Shown here in pieces: positions 1-8,279 of a stretch of DNA of 64,000 nt (within the stretch, counting starts at the first letter, position 1; each line of letters starts with the position of its first letter). Source of the stretch: Sphingobacterium zeae. GTDB lineage: Bacteria > Bacteroidota > Bacteroidia > Sphingobacteriales > Sphingobacteriaceae. The notes below the pieces were generated by a model. That model did not search any database. It had not been told where the DNA came from and was given only the letters and a program-made list of their open reading frames with translations. The DNA lies in assembly GCF_030818895.1 (NCBI RefSeq), contig NZ_JAUTBA010000001.1, forward strand, positions 1,178,001-1,242,000. The letters are read 5' to 3'. Position numbers and translations under genes: made by a program.

Positions 1-393
1 GGTAAGATATGTGGGTATTTCCCAGATACCGAACAGATTGTAAAATTAGGAATGGTAGATGATCTAGATGCACAGTATCGAGATGCCAAAGTAGCAATAT
101 GTCCGATGATCAGCGGTACCGGAATAAAAATCAAGGTTGTAGAAGCCTTGTCCTATGGCCTACCTGTCGTTACTAACCCGCGCGGAATAGATGGTTTATT
201 TAATAAAAGACAGAATGGTTGTATCGTAACTCAGTCCGGGCAGGAATTTGCGTCAGCAATCAATCGCCTTTTTTTGGATGAACCTTATTATCATAAAATC
301 CGTCAAGAAGGATTGGCATACTTTGCTGCTAACCACACAATTTCGCAAGAGGAAGAGTTTTTGAACGCAACGTTTTTATCCGGCCATCGATAA
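1..393 (+). CDS. Glycosyltransferase family 4, C-terminal part (truncated by window edge)
   Basis: The reading frame is open from base 1, so the gene starts upstream; the first in-frame ATG at 52 is probably internal. The 130 visible residues are the C-terminal Rossmann half of a GT-B, family 4 glycosyltransferase. They include a segment resembling CPMISGTGIKIKVVEALSYG, the region that binds the nucleotide-sugar donor, where the second Glu of the E-x7-E motif (VVEAL) is kept. The GSGIK-type variant is typical of the Glyco_trans_1_4 group. The next two genes on the same strand are also glycosyltransferases, so this is probably part of a polysaccharide or LPS-glycan locus. Sugar donor and acceptor cannot be read from sequence. 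Confidence 0.85.
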   Translation, partial: GKICGYFPDTEQIVKLGMVDDLDAQYRDAKVAICPMISGTGIKIKVVEALSYGLPVVTNPRGIDGLFNKRQNGCIVTQSGQEFASAINRLFLDEPYYHKIRQEGLAYFAANHTISQEEEFLNATFLSGHR

Positions 394-452
394 AATAGTT
401 CAATAAGTAGACCCCGTCCCAGAATTTTAAATGATGATTTGGGATAAAAAAT

Positions 453-500
453 ATGAAAAACAAATCGAACAGCCTATCTTTGGTTAACGATAACGAATGA
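453..500 (+). other. 15-codon upstream ORF overlapping the next start (ATGA)
   Basis: An ATG at 453 opens a 15-residue frame whose TGA at 498-500 overlaps the ATG at 497 of the following glycosyltransferase. The geometry would allow translational coupling. There is no independent support for translation, and the overlap may be chance. Confidence 0.2.
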
Positions 501-1567
501 AGAAAAAACAGATCATATTTGATGCCGAACGGATGAGATATCCGCATACGGGCTTATATCACTTTTGTAAACAACTAGGAAATGCTTTATTACACAAGAC
601 GGCCGATCCTTATGCAATGATATTTTATACAAATAATCCTGCGAACGAAGATTTTGGGCCCGGGGCAAACTATTATCGGCAAAAATCGCTGCAAAAATTC
701 TGGATGCCGCGATTTTCCAATAGCGATCTCTGGCATTCTACATTTCAGCTAAGTTCATACTTTCCACGTAATAACAAAATTAAAGTTCTTTCTACCATTC
801 ATGACCTAAACTTCCTAAAAGAAAATAAGTCAGTCGAAAAGGAAAAAAAATACTTGAAAAGCTTGCAGAATAATTTGGATAAAGCAGATGTGATTGTTGC
901 GATATCCCAGTATGTAAAACAGGACCTCGAAGATTATTGTAGTTTACAAGGAAAGCCACTTCATGTGATTTATAATGGAAATAATATTGAACAGAAATAT
1001 TCGGATCAGTTAGATTCATCGCACAAAAGTGATGAGCATAAACCTTTCATTTATTCTATTGGCACCATAAACCGTAAGAAAAATTTTCATACGTTGCTTT
1101 ATTTATTGGTTGGGAATGATTTGGAATTGATCATTAGTGGCATTATAGCAGAACCAGATTATAATCAATATATCCTTGATTTAGCTGCTAAACTTGGGAT
1201 TTCGGAACGTCTGCGGCTCACTGGGCCGATAACAGAAGCAGAGAAATATAATTATTTAAAAAATTGTGCTTTATTTGTTTTTCCATCCATTGCAGAGGGT
1301 TTTGGATTACCTGTTATTGAGGCGATGTCATTCGGCAAAAAGGTGCTGTTATCAACATACACCTGTCTCCCAGAAATCGGAGGACCTGAAGCTTTCTTTT
1401 TGGAATCCACAGATCCAGATTATTTGATCGAATTTGGGAAATCCAATCTGATGGATATTATCTATAGCGAAGATCGTACCGCAGAAATTAAATCTTGGGC
1501 GGCTCAGTTTTCATGGGATAAAGCAGCTGCTGAATATTGGGAACTTTATAAAAAACTTTTGAAATAA
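497..1567 (+). CDS. Glycosyltransferase family 4 (GT-B fold)
   Basis: This 356-residue protein transfers a sugar from a nucleotide-sugar donor, probably at the cytoplasmic face during surface polysaccharide or LPS assembly. The C-terminal half has the retaining GT4 signature: a donor-binding loop near residues 196-202 (GTINRKKN) and the E-x7-E motif AEGFGLPVIE near 266-275. The N-terminal half has a HDLNFL motif followed by VAISQYVKQDL, the usual acceptor-side segment of mannosyltransferase-like GT4 enzymes. It shares this layout with the convergent GT4 gene at 2234-3343, suggesting paralogues. The next gene starts 4 bases after its stop, so the two are probably cotranscribed. The specific sugar is unknown. 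Confidence 0.9.
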   Translation: MKKKQIIFDAERMRYPHTGLYHFCKQLGNALLHKTADPYAMIFYTNNPANEDFGPGANYYRQKSLQKFWMPRFSNSDLWHSTFQLSSYFPRNNKIKVLSTIHDLNFLKENKSVEKEKKYLKSLQNNLDKADVIVAISQYVKQDLEDYCSLQGKPLHVIYNGNNIEQKYSDQLDSSHKSDEHKPFIYSIGTINRKKNFHTLLYLLVGNDLELIISGIIAEPDYNQYILDLAAKLGISERLRLTGPITEAEKYNYLKNCALFVFPSIAEGFGLPVIEAMSFGKKVLLSTYTCLPEIGGPEAFFLESTDPDYLIEFGKSNLMDIIYSEDRTAEIKSWAAQFSWDKAAAEYWELYKKLLK

Positions 1568-1571
1568 GGGA

Positions 1572-2237
1572 ATGGCTATACCGAAAGTAATCTATCAGAC
1601 GTTTAAAACTAACCAAATACCTTGGTTAACAAAGTTATACATTAAGAGCTTTAGACGAAAAAATAAAGGCTACAAATATGAGTTTTACGACGATCAACGC
1701 GTAGATGCATTTATAAAGGAATCATTTAATGAAGAGATCTATAAAGCATACTCCAGACTTCAGATTGGCGCAGCAAAAGCTGATTTTTTTCGTTATGCTG
1801 TTTTATACATATATGGAGGAGTATACCTAGATCTCGATAGCGATATTCTTGTTAATCTGGATAAATACCTGCAAGACGATGACCATGCCGTTATCACGCG
1901 TGAAAAGAACCACCAAAATCTTTTTGCGCAATGGGCGCTGATATTTGAAAAGGGGCATCCTTTTCTGGAACGAACGATAAAGTATATTGTTGAAAACATT
2001 CAGCAAAATAAATTTCCACATGACGTGCACGGCATGACGGGACCAACAGTTTATACGAGGGCCGTAAACGATGTTATCCATGAAGACCCAACAGTCCCTT
2101 ATCGCATAGTGCCTGATGACTACCAGGGGATAATGAAATTTAAATACAAGCTCGGTAAATTATTGATCTATGGAGATCGGTCACAACACTGGAAAAAACT
2201 ACAGAAAGTAATACCTGTTGTGAAATCGGAGGACTAA
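1572..2237 (+). CDS. Glycosyltransferase family 32 (DXD sugar transferase)
   Basis: A 221-residue protein of the Gly_transf_sug (GT32) family. It starts with the family's IPKVIYQTF motif (residues 3-11). The core ADFFRYAVLYIYGGVYLD runs over residues 70-87, with the DXD metal- and nucleotide-sugar-binding motif D87-L88-D89. This is a GT-A fold retaining transferase, the same family as capsular mannosyl- or galactosyl-transferases. It follows the GT4 gene by 4 bases. Its stop overlaps the stop of the convergent GT4 gene by 3 bases, so no terminator separates the two opposing units. The acceptor is unknown. Confidence 0.88.
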   Translation: MAIPKVIYQTFKTNQIPWLTKLYIKSFRRKNKGYKYEFYDDQRVDAFIKESFNEEIYKAYSRLQIGAAKADFFRYAVLYIYGGVYLDLDSDILVNLDKYLQDDDHAVITREKNHQNLFAQWALIFEKGHPFLERTIKYIVENIQQNKFPHDVHGMTGPTVYTRAVNDVIHEDPTVPYRIVPDDYQGIMKFKYKLGKLLIYGDRSQHWKKLQKVIPVVKSED

Positions 2238-3343
2238 AGTGTTAAATATTGCTTCTTCCATTGTGCAGCGAGGTTGTCATCATTAAACTTTTTAACAAAT
2301 TCTAGTCCTTTTTTGATCATTTCATCTCGCTTGGAAGAATCACTAAGTAATGATTTTATGGCATGCTGTATCTTTGAAATATTGGTAGGGTCAATATAGC
2401 AAGATGCCGGTCCCCCCGCTTCTGGGAAGACGCCCATATTACTTGTGATAACAGGAGTACCTGAGTAAAGCGCCTCTATAATAGGAATGCCAAAGCCTTC
2501 ATAAATTGACGGATAAATGAAGACCGTTGCCGATGCATAGAGAATAGCCAATTCTTCCATCGCTAAGCCTTGCAAAAAGTGTATCCTGTGCTCCATATTG
2601 TTTTGCTGAATATAGGCAAGGATCTCTTGATGGTAACGTGTTGGTTTACCCACAATCACAAGTGGAATATCAAGGTCTTTTATGGCCTTCACCACCGATA
2701 ATATATTTTTACGCGCCTCAATGGTTCCAACATTTAGTAAGAACTCCTGTGGTAATTTTAATTTATTTCTTAGATTAGCCTTCTGTTCTGATGTTTTAGT
2801 GCTCTTGAATGCTTCGTGACAGCCTTGGTAAACGACATCAATTTTTTCTTCCGGTATATGAAAGAGGTCGACAATATCGTTTTTAGTACATTGACTTATG
2901 GCAACGATACGATCGGAAGTCTCGCATGCATGTTTGAATTTCTTTTTATAAATCCAACGGTCAATTGGATGATAAAGTTCAGGGTGTCTCAGAAAAATTA
3001 AATCATGAATGGTAACGATAGATTTAATATGAGCCTTTGCTAAACCTAATGGGATTTCACCCGATAGTCCATGGAAAATGTCAACTTTATCTTTCTTTAA
3101 ATCATCCACAATACGTTGGTTGCGCCAGAGGTTGGGCCATGTGGTGTTGATCAGCCCTTGTGGTAAACGAATATTATTTTGAGCTGTGGGTTGATGGATA
3201 TATTGATGGCCAGTTTTCGGCGTGTATTTTAGATACTCATTTTCCGGAGCATACTTTTCGAGTATACGAATTAAGTCGCGGCTGTAATTTCCCAAACCGG
3301 TATTGTTTAAGAAATAACGTTTTGCATCAAATCCAATCCTCAT
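2234..3343 (-). CDS. Glycosyltransferase family 4 (GT-B fold)
   Basis: A 369-residue GT4 enzyme. It begins with MRIGFDAKRYFLNNTGLGNY, the usual N-terminal acceptor loop of GT4 mannosyltransferase-like proteins. It has HDLIFL and VAISQCTKNDI in the middle, a GTIEARKN donor loop, and the retaining motif YEGFGIPIIE near residues 278-287. Its ATG overlaps the TGA of the upstream GT9 gene (ATGA), which implies translational coupling. It is the last gene of a DUF4254-GT9-GT4 operon. The likely role is addition of an LPS-core or other glycan sugar; donor unknown. Confidence 0.9.
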   Translation of the reverse strand: MRIGFDAKRYFLNNTGLGNYSRDLIRILEKYAPENEYLKYTPKTGHQYIHQPTAQNNIRLPQGLINTTWPNLWRNQRIVDDLKKDKVDIFHGLSGEIPLGLAKAHIKSIVTIHDLIFLRHPELYHPIDRWIYKKKFKHACETSDRIVAISQCTKNDIVDLFHIPEEKIDVVYQGCHEAFKSTKTSEQKANLRNKLKLPQEFLLNVGTIEARKNILSVVKAIKDLDIPLVIVGKPTRYHQEILAYIQQNNMEHRIHFLQGLAMEELAILYASATVFIYPSIYEGFGIPIIEALYSGTPVITSNMGVFPEAGGPASCYIDPTNISKIQHAIKSLLSDSSKRDEMIKKGLEFVKKFNDDNLAAQWKKQYLTL

Positions 3344-4365
3344 CTTATTCCGTTTATTCGTTCAATCACCATCTCCGGCGTAATTAAATCAATTGCCTCT
3401 ACCCCGTCACAGATGCAGGACTTATTCCCATACACTGAACTTGGTCTATTGGGATGTTCAACTTGGATACAATCTGCTAACTGTTGACCGTAACCCGTAA
3501 ATCCCGCGTAAGGGTGTGTTGCTCCCCACAAGGAAAGGCATCGTACACCCATTAGGGAGGCCATATGAAGACCCGAAGAATCCATGCTGATCATAAGATC
3601 CAAATTTGAAATTAAATCCAGTTCTTCTCTCAACGTAAATTTTCCGATCGTATTGTGAGTGTTCGGAAAACTTTCTGTCCAGTTTTGGGCTATTTGAAAC
3701 TCTTCCTGACCACCTCCAAAAAGCAATACGTCATATCCATGATGTGCCAGATAATCTATGATCTGTCCCATTTTTACCAAGGAAAGAATCTTATATCGAT
3801 GTTGCGCAAAAGCCGCTATACCAATTTTCTTTCGATCGAAATTCGCAAACATACTAAAAGCAACTTTAGGTACATCCTGCAAATTGGCAACCAATTTATG
3901 ACTGAGCTCAAATTTAAAACCTAATGTCCGAAATACATCTGCATAGCGTTCTACCGTTAGTCTCAGTGGAACTTTGATTTTGTTTTTTTTCCTGATAAGC
4001 GCTTTTTTCTCTTCACGCCCTTTGTCAAGCTGCTTTACTTTTACGCCCGATAAGGAAAACAATAAATCTAGCACACGCGAACGCAAATTGAAATGTAAGT
4101 CAGCTACGGCATCTGGGCCATACTGCGCAAGCTCTTTTTTTAGCCTGAACAGGCCCCAAAAACCTTTATGAATGGTTTTCGGTTCTATCGCGTGGAACCT
4201 GAGGTTTTTTATTCCATCAAAGAATGGCGAAAAGAATGGTCTGCTGACCATGATGATTTCTACATCAGGATAGTGTATGCAAAATTCTTTCAATACAGAG
4301 GCAACCATGGCAACATCGCCCATAGCTGAAAATCGCGTGACTATGATCCGTTGCGGTAACGACAT
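3340..4365 (-). CDS. Glycosyltransferase family 9 (heptosyltransferase-like)
   Basis: A 341-residue GT9 protein, the family of ADP-heptose:LPS heptosyltransferases. The N-terminus carries IIVTRFSAMGDVAMVASVL, the family's opening motif where the conserved Asp of GD acts in catalysis. The C-terminal half has SMDSSGLHMASLMGVRCLSLWG, broken here by position: SMDSSGLHMAS near residue 265 and WGATHPYAG after it, the donor-binding motif. This suggests an LPS inner-core step. It starts 2 bases after the DUF4254 stop and overlaps the downstream GT4 by 4 bases. Whether the donor is ADP-heptose or another sugar cannot be decided here. Confidence 0.9.
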   Translation of the reverse strand: MSLPQRIIVTRFSAMGDVAMVASVLKEFCIHYPDVEIIMVSRPFFSPFFDGIKNLRFHAIEPKTIHKGFWGLFRLKKELAQYGPDAVADLHFNLRSRVLDLLFSLSGVKVKQLDKGREEKKALIRKKNKIKVPLRLTVERYADVFRTLGFKFELSHKLVANLQDVPKVAFSMFANFDRKKIGIAAFAQHRYKILSLVKMGQIIDYLAHHGYDVLLFGGGQEEFQIAQNWTESFPNTHNTIGKFTLREELDLISNLDLMISMDSSGLHMASLMGVRCLSLWGATHPYAGFTGYGQQLADCIQVEHPNRPSSVYGNKSCICDGVEAIDLITPEMVIERINGIR

Positions 4366-4367
4366 GT

Positions 4368-4973
4368 TTACTTTCCTGATGAATATAAGACAGGGTTCAA
4401 TGAAGGATCGTTATACATTTTCATCTGTTTATAGACTTTCATGTATTTATCGCCCGATGATATGGCATCCATCAATTCATCAATACTTTGAGATAAATCT
4501 TTTCTTTGTTCCAATAGGACGTTAAGCTTTTCTTGGCAGGTATTAATGTGTGCCTCGGAAGCATCTGTACGTAATGTTTCCTGTTCCATATGGTAGATTT
4601 TTAAAGCCAGAATGGAAAGCCTATCAATAGCCCACGCCGGACTTTCCGTATTGATCGTTGCGGAAGGACGAGCCTGTATCTCCTGGAATTTCTGTAGAAA
4701 ATAGCTGTCAATATACTCTACGGTATCCGTGCGATATTGATTGGACTCATCAATTCGTCTTTTCCAATGTAAGCCTTCTTTCGGGTCAATAGCGGGATCG
4801 CGCACGACATCTTCCATATGCCATTGTACGGTGTCAATCCAGCATTTTAAATAGAGAAGATGTTCCAGGGATTGTTTGTCGTACGGATTTTGGATTGGAT
4901 GATCAATCTGGTCGTATACGTGGTAATCCTGGATAGCACGTTGAAAAATTGGATTTGCTATTGCACTAATCAT
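4368..4973 (-). CDS. DUF4254 domain protein
   Basis: A 201-residue soluble, mostly helical protein recognised as DUF4254, a Bacteroidota family of unknown function often found beside heptosyltransferase genes. Visible features are an N-terminal NPIFQRAIQDYH segment, an LLYLKCWIDTVQWHMEDVVRDP stretch (conserved W/H/E/D residues, about residues 40-61) and an INDRLSILALKIYHM-like helix (about 113-130). No signal peptide or membrane segment is seen. It is first in a three-gene operon with GT9 and GT4, so a role in LPS-glycan assembly is inferred from context only. A -7 box lies just 4 bases before the ATG, so the mRNA may be leaderless. Confidence 0.85.
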   Translation of the reverse strand: MISAIANPIFQRAIQDYHVYDQIDHPIQNPYDKQSLEHLLYLKCWIDTVQWHMEDVVRDPAIDPKEGLHWKRRIDESNQYRTDTVEYIDSYFLQKFQEIQARPSATINTESPAWAIDRLSILALKIYHMEQETLRTDASEAHINTCQEKLNVLLEQRKDLSQSIDELMDAISSGDKYMKVYKQMKMYNDPSLNPVLYSSGK

Positions 4974-4977
4974 GGTA

Positions 4978-5008
4978 CAAACTTAGATAAATTGCTTTTT
5001 ATATGCAA
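4978..5008 (-). promoter_or_regulatory. Bacteroidota-type promoter of the DUF4254 operon
   Basis: On the minus strand TAAGTTTG (4978-4985) matches the -7 consensus TAnnTTTG, with TTG 20 bases upstream (5006-5008). Transcription would start at or next to the ATG at 4973. Confidence 0.45.
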
Positions 5009-5109
5009 TTTAATTGCGCTTTGCATAAAAAACAATTTATCGGTCTCTCCTCAACCATAGATAATACTTTTATTGAGGAAATATAAATATATTATGGAGT
5101 TTATCCTTA

Positions 5110-5141
5110 CTATTCAACCAGCACATGTAGTGATTGAATAG
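5110..5141 (-). terminator. Possible hairpin downstream of nuoN
   Basis: CTATTCAA (5110-5117) pairs with TTGAATAG (5134-5141) around a 16-base loop. It lies about 40 bases after the nuoN stop but lacks a clear U-tract, so its function as a terminator is doubtful. Nothing else is recognisable between 4974 and 5183 apart from the promoter above. Confidence 0.25.
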
Positions 5142-5183
5142 GATCGTAGATTTGTTAAGAATGAAAGGAGTTTCTCTGTTTTT

Positions 5184-6668
5184 CTAAAAGGCCGAAAGCA
5201 AAAGATCCGGAAAAATTCCTAAACACAATACTACCAAGGTACATAGGATTCCAATACATAAAAGTACAGCATTGACTTTTATTGTTGAAGATGCTGTATT
5301 GTCCCTTAAAAACGCGTTCAGTGGAATTTTAAAATAGTAAAATAAAGAGATAACTGAGGTCAGTCCGCCGACAATAAGCAATGCCAATAAACCGAAGGAT
5401 TGAAAGTTTTGATACTGTTCGAACACTTTGGAAAAGACCAAAAGCTTTCCGACAAATCCCGCAGTGGGAGGGAGCCCCACTAAAGCGATTAGAACAATTG
5501 AAAATGAAGTAAACAAAAGAGGAAACTGTTTTCCTAAGCCACGATAGGAATCGATGGATGTACTCCCCAGACTGACTTCCAAGGCATCAATAAATATAAA
5601 TACAGCAATATTCATCAAAGCGTATATGGAAAGGTAAAACAACAATACATTCGACTCATTATTTTGATATACCAATACAGCCATCAGGAGTATACCCGTA
5701 TGTCCAATCGACGAATAGGCCATCATCCGTTTCGCATCCTGTTGACGTAAAGCTGCTAAATTACCGATCAGCATGGTTGCAATAGCTACCCCAATAATCA
5801 CATACGTTAGGAAATCGCTAAAGTAAAAGGAAACATTAAGCCATGCGGCGAGGAGCCTGGATAATAGGACGACGACTGCAATTTTTGGTACAGTAGCCAG
5901 ATAGGTGGTAATTACTGTGGGAGCACCTTGATAAACGTCTGGACTCCAGACATGAAAAGGAAAAAAGCTCAGTTTAAAGCCTATGCCCGTCAATAAAAAT
6001 AATAGCGCAATGCTGATCATGACCTTTGGTGCTTCCATAAGGCCAGCAATGTGACTCTGGGAATCAAAATTCAAGTTCCCCGTGAAACCGTAGAGTAAAG
6101 ACAAACCGTAAAGCATCACTGCCGCACAAATCGATCCAAAGAGTACATATTTTAAAGCTGCCTCCGACTGAACTTTAGTAGCTGAAAAGTACCCCACCAT
6201 GATATAGGAACTAATGGAAACGGTTTCAACGGCTATAAAAATCATCAGCCAGTTGCTCGACATGGTCAATAGGTCCAGTCCTAACGTCGCAGTCAGTAAA
6301 ACAGCATATAGATCTCCTAGCGGTCGGCCATGTCTCCCATGACCTTGTTGAATAAAGATACAAATAAGGAGTGTCGACAACAGGATAATCAATCGTGCAG
6401 AAGTAGCAAAGGCATCAACCTGGATCATATCAAAAAAGCCAGCCATCTCTACCTTACTGAGTCCTTGCCCAACGAGGTAACAGCCACTCAACAATAATCC
6501 GATGATTGTAAGCATAAAAGACGTATGCTTCCAGTGCTTGTCAGCAAAAAGACTTGCGAGAATAGTACCAATAAAAGTGAGGATCAGTGTCAGTTCAGGT
6601 TTAAAATACGGTAGACTAACGATAATCTGATCGAGGAATGAACTGATATATGGACTGAATGCGAGCAT
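5184..6668 (-). CDS. nuoN: NADH-quinone oxidoreductase subunit N
   Basis: A 494-residue polytopic membrane protein, one of three antiporter-like proton-pumping subunits of complex I. The conserved Glu of TM5 sits in FIAVETVSISSYIMVGYF (E148). The loop FKLSFFPFHVWSPDVYQGAP (about residues 231-250) carries the Lys and the HVWSPDVYQGAP motif that marks NuoN rather than NuoL or NuoM (which have HTWLPDAH or HVWLPDAM). It is last in the nuoHIJKLMN operon, 6 bases after nuoM. Length is normal for the family. Confidence 0.97.
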   Translation of the reverse strand: MLAFSPYISSFLDQIIVSLPYFKPELTLILTFIGTILASLFADKHWKHTSFMLTIIGLLLSGCYLVGQGLSKVEMAGFFDMIQVDAFATSARLIILLSTLLICIFIQQGHGRHGRPLGDLYAVLLTATLGLDLLTMSSNWLMIFIAVETVSISSYIMVGYFSATKVQSEAALKYVLFGSICAAVMLYGLSLLYGFTGNLNFDSQSHIAGLMEAPKVMISIALLFLLTGIGFKLSFFPFHVWSPDVYQGAPTVITTYLATVPKIAVVVLLSRLLAAWLNVSFYFSDFLTYVIIGVAIATMLIGNLAALRQQDAKRMMAYSSIGHTGILLMAVLVYQNNESNVLLFYLSIYALMNIAVFIFIDALEVSLGSTSIDSYRGLGKQFPLLFTSFSIVLIALVGLPPTAGFVGKLLVFSKVFEQYQNFQSFGLLALLIVGGLTSVISLFYYFKIPLNAFLRDNTASSTIKVNAVLLCIGILCTLVVLCLGIFPDLLLSAF

Positions 6669-6674
6669 GCTGAT

Positions 6675-8276
6675 TTAAATAAATTGTTGAATAAAGCTTA
6701 CAAGATTCAGGACACTTGCGTTTAAATTGTTAAAAACTAAAGCAGGCATAATGCCAAGTAATAAGGCCAACGCTAACGTTGGAAATAGGATCACCTGCTC
6801 GCGCGGATTGACATCTGTCAGTGCATTGCTCCAAGATTCACCGCCTCTTAAACGGATCTGCCCAAAGAACATCCGCTGCAATGTCCAAAGTAGGTAGGCT
6901 GCACTCAATAAGATTCCCACAGAACCTGCGAGTGCCATCCAACGTGGCAAACCTGTGCCAACACTTTCAGAATTGAATGAACCGATAATGACAAATGCTT
7001 CACCAATAAAAGCTGAAAAGCCAGGTAAACCTAAGGAAGCAAAAAATGCAACAGCAACATACCCCGTATATTTGGGCATAATTTGAGCTAAACCTCGAAA
7101 ACTATAGATATTTCTGTCATGCACACGGTCATAAACTACACCGACTAGAAAGAAGAGTGCAGCGGATAAAAACCCATGGGAGATCATCTGAAACATCGCT
7201 CCAGAAATTCCTTCTGCAGTCAATGAGGCAATACCTAATAAAACAAAGCCCATGTGGGAAACGGATGAATACGCAATCATTCGTTTGAGGTCTTTTTGTG
7301 ATAAGGCGTTTAAGGCTCCATAGATAATGGAAACAACGCCTATTAGTCCAAGCCACCAATTGGATAAGGCGGCCATGTCGGGAAAGATGCTATAACAGAT
7401 ACGGATGATACCGTAACCTCCAATTTTCAGAAGAATACCTGCTAAAATAATAGATACTGGAGTCGGCGCTTCGACGTGGGCATCGGGTAACCAGGTATGC
7501 AATGGCACGATGGGCACTTTAATGGCAAAGGCAAAAAAGAGGACAATGAAGCCAACCAGTCTGGCCGAAATACCCAAGATTTCCTGATAACCACCCCACT
7601 CAAAAATAGATCCTTCAAGGTAATTCTGTGGGTTCATCATATGGATCATATTGAACGTATGCGCCCCAGTCATCGGGTTGATCACTGAAAAGTATAGTCC
7701 TACGATGATCAATAGCATAAATACAGAACCAAATAGCGTGTATAAAAAGAACTTGATGGCTGCGTATTCGCGTCTTGCACCACCCCAGATACCGATCAGG
7801 AAATATAGTGGAAGTAACATAACTTCATAGAAAAGGTAGAACAGGAAAAAATCCAGTGCACAGAAAATCCCCATAACAGCCATATTAAGGACCATGAGTA
7901 ACGCAAAGTATCCCTTCGGACTTTTCTGTATATTCCAGGAGGCTCCGATAGCCATCAACATCACAAAAGCGCTCAGCAATAATAAGGGCATCGATATCCC
8001 ATCAATACCAATGAGATAGTCAATTTCTAGCTTACCTATTGATCCTAGATCTAAACGAATCCAGGAAAGCTGCTCAACAAACTGATAGCCCCCCAGATCT
8101 TGAATACCTGTTTTGCTTGCATCAAAATGTGCGTAACACAATCCAGCCAGTACAAATTGTATTGCGGTAATTGCTAACGCAATATATTTGTAACTCGATT
8201 TATATCGTGTTGGCAAGGCGAGAATAAGCGCCGTAGCCAATAACGGTAAAAATATCAATAAGGATAAAATAGGCAT
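6675..8276 (-). CDS. nuoM: NADH-quinone oxidoreductase subunit M
   Basis: A 533-residue antiporter-like subunit of complex I with about 14 membrane helices. The essential TM5 Glu is E151 in LFYEVMLLPLYFLIGIWGG. The signature PLHTWLPDAHVEAPTPVSII follows the TM7 Lys region (FAIKVPIVPLH), and IAYSSVSHMGF marks the later half-channel. It pumps protons across the inner membrane, coupled to quinone reduction. It lies 3 bases after nuoL and 6 before nuoN. Confidence 0.97.
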   Translation of the reverse strand: MPILSLLIFLPLLATALILALPTRYKSSYKYIALAITAIQFVLAGLCYAHFDASKTGIQDLGGYQFVEQLSWIRLDLGSIGKLEIDYLIGIDGISMPLLLLSAFVMLMAIGASWNIQKSPKGYFALLMVLNMAVMGIFCALDFFLFYLFYEVMLLPLYFLIGIWGGARREYAAIKFFLYTLFGSVFMLLIIVGLYFSVINPMTGAHTFNMIHMMNPQNYLEGSIFEWGGYQEILGISARLVGFIVLFFAFAIKVPIVPLHTWLPDAHVEAPTPVSIILAGILLKIGGYGIIRICYSIFPDMAALSNWWLGLIGVVSIIYGALNALSQKDLKRMIAYSSVSHMGFVLLGIASLTAEGISGAMFQMISHGFLSAALFFLVGVVYDRVHDRNIYSFRGLAQIMPKYTGYVAVAFFASLGLPGFSAFIGEAFVIIGSFNSESVGTGLPRWMALAGSVGILLSAAYLLWTLQRMFFGQIRLRGGESWSNALTDVNPREQVILFPTLALALLLGIMPALVFNNLNASVLNLVSFIQQFI

Positions 8277-8279
8277 TTC

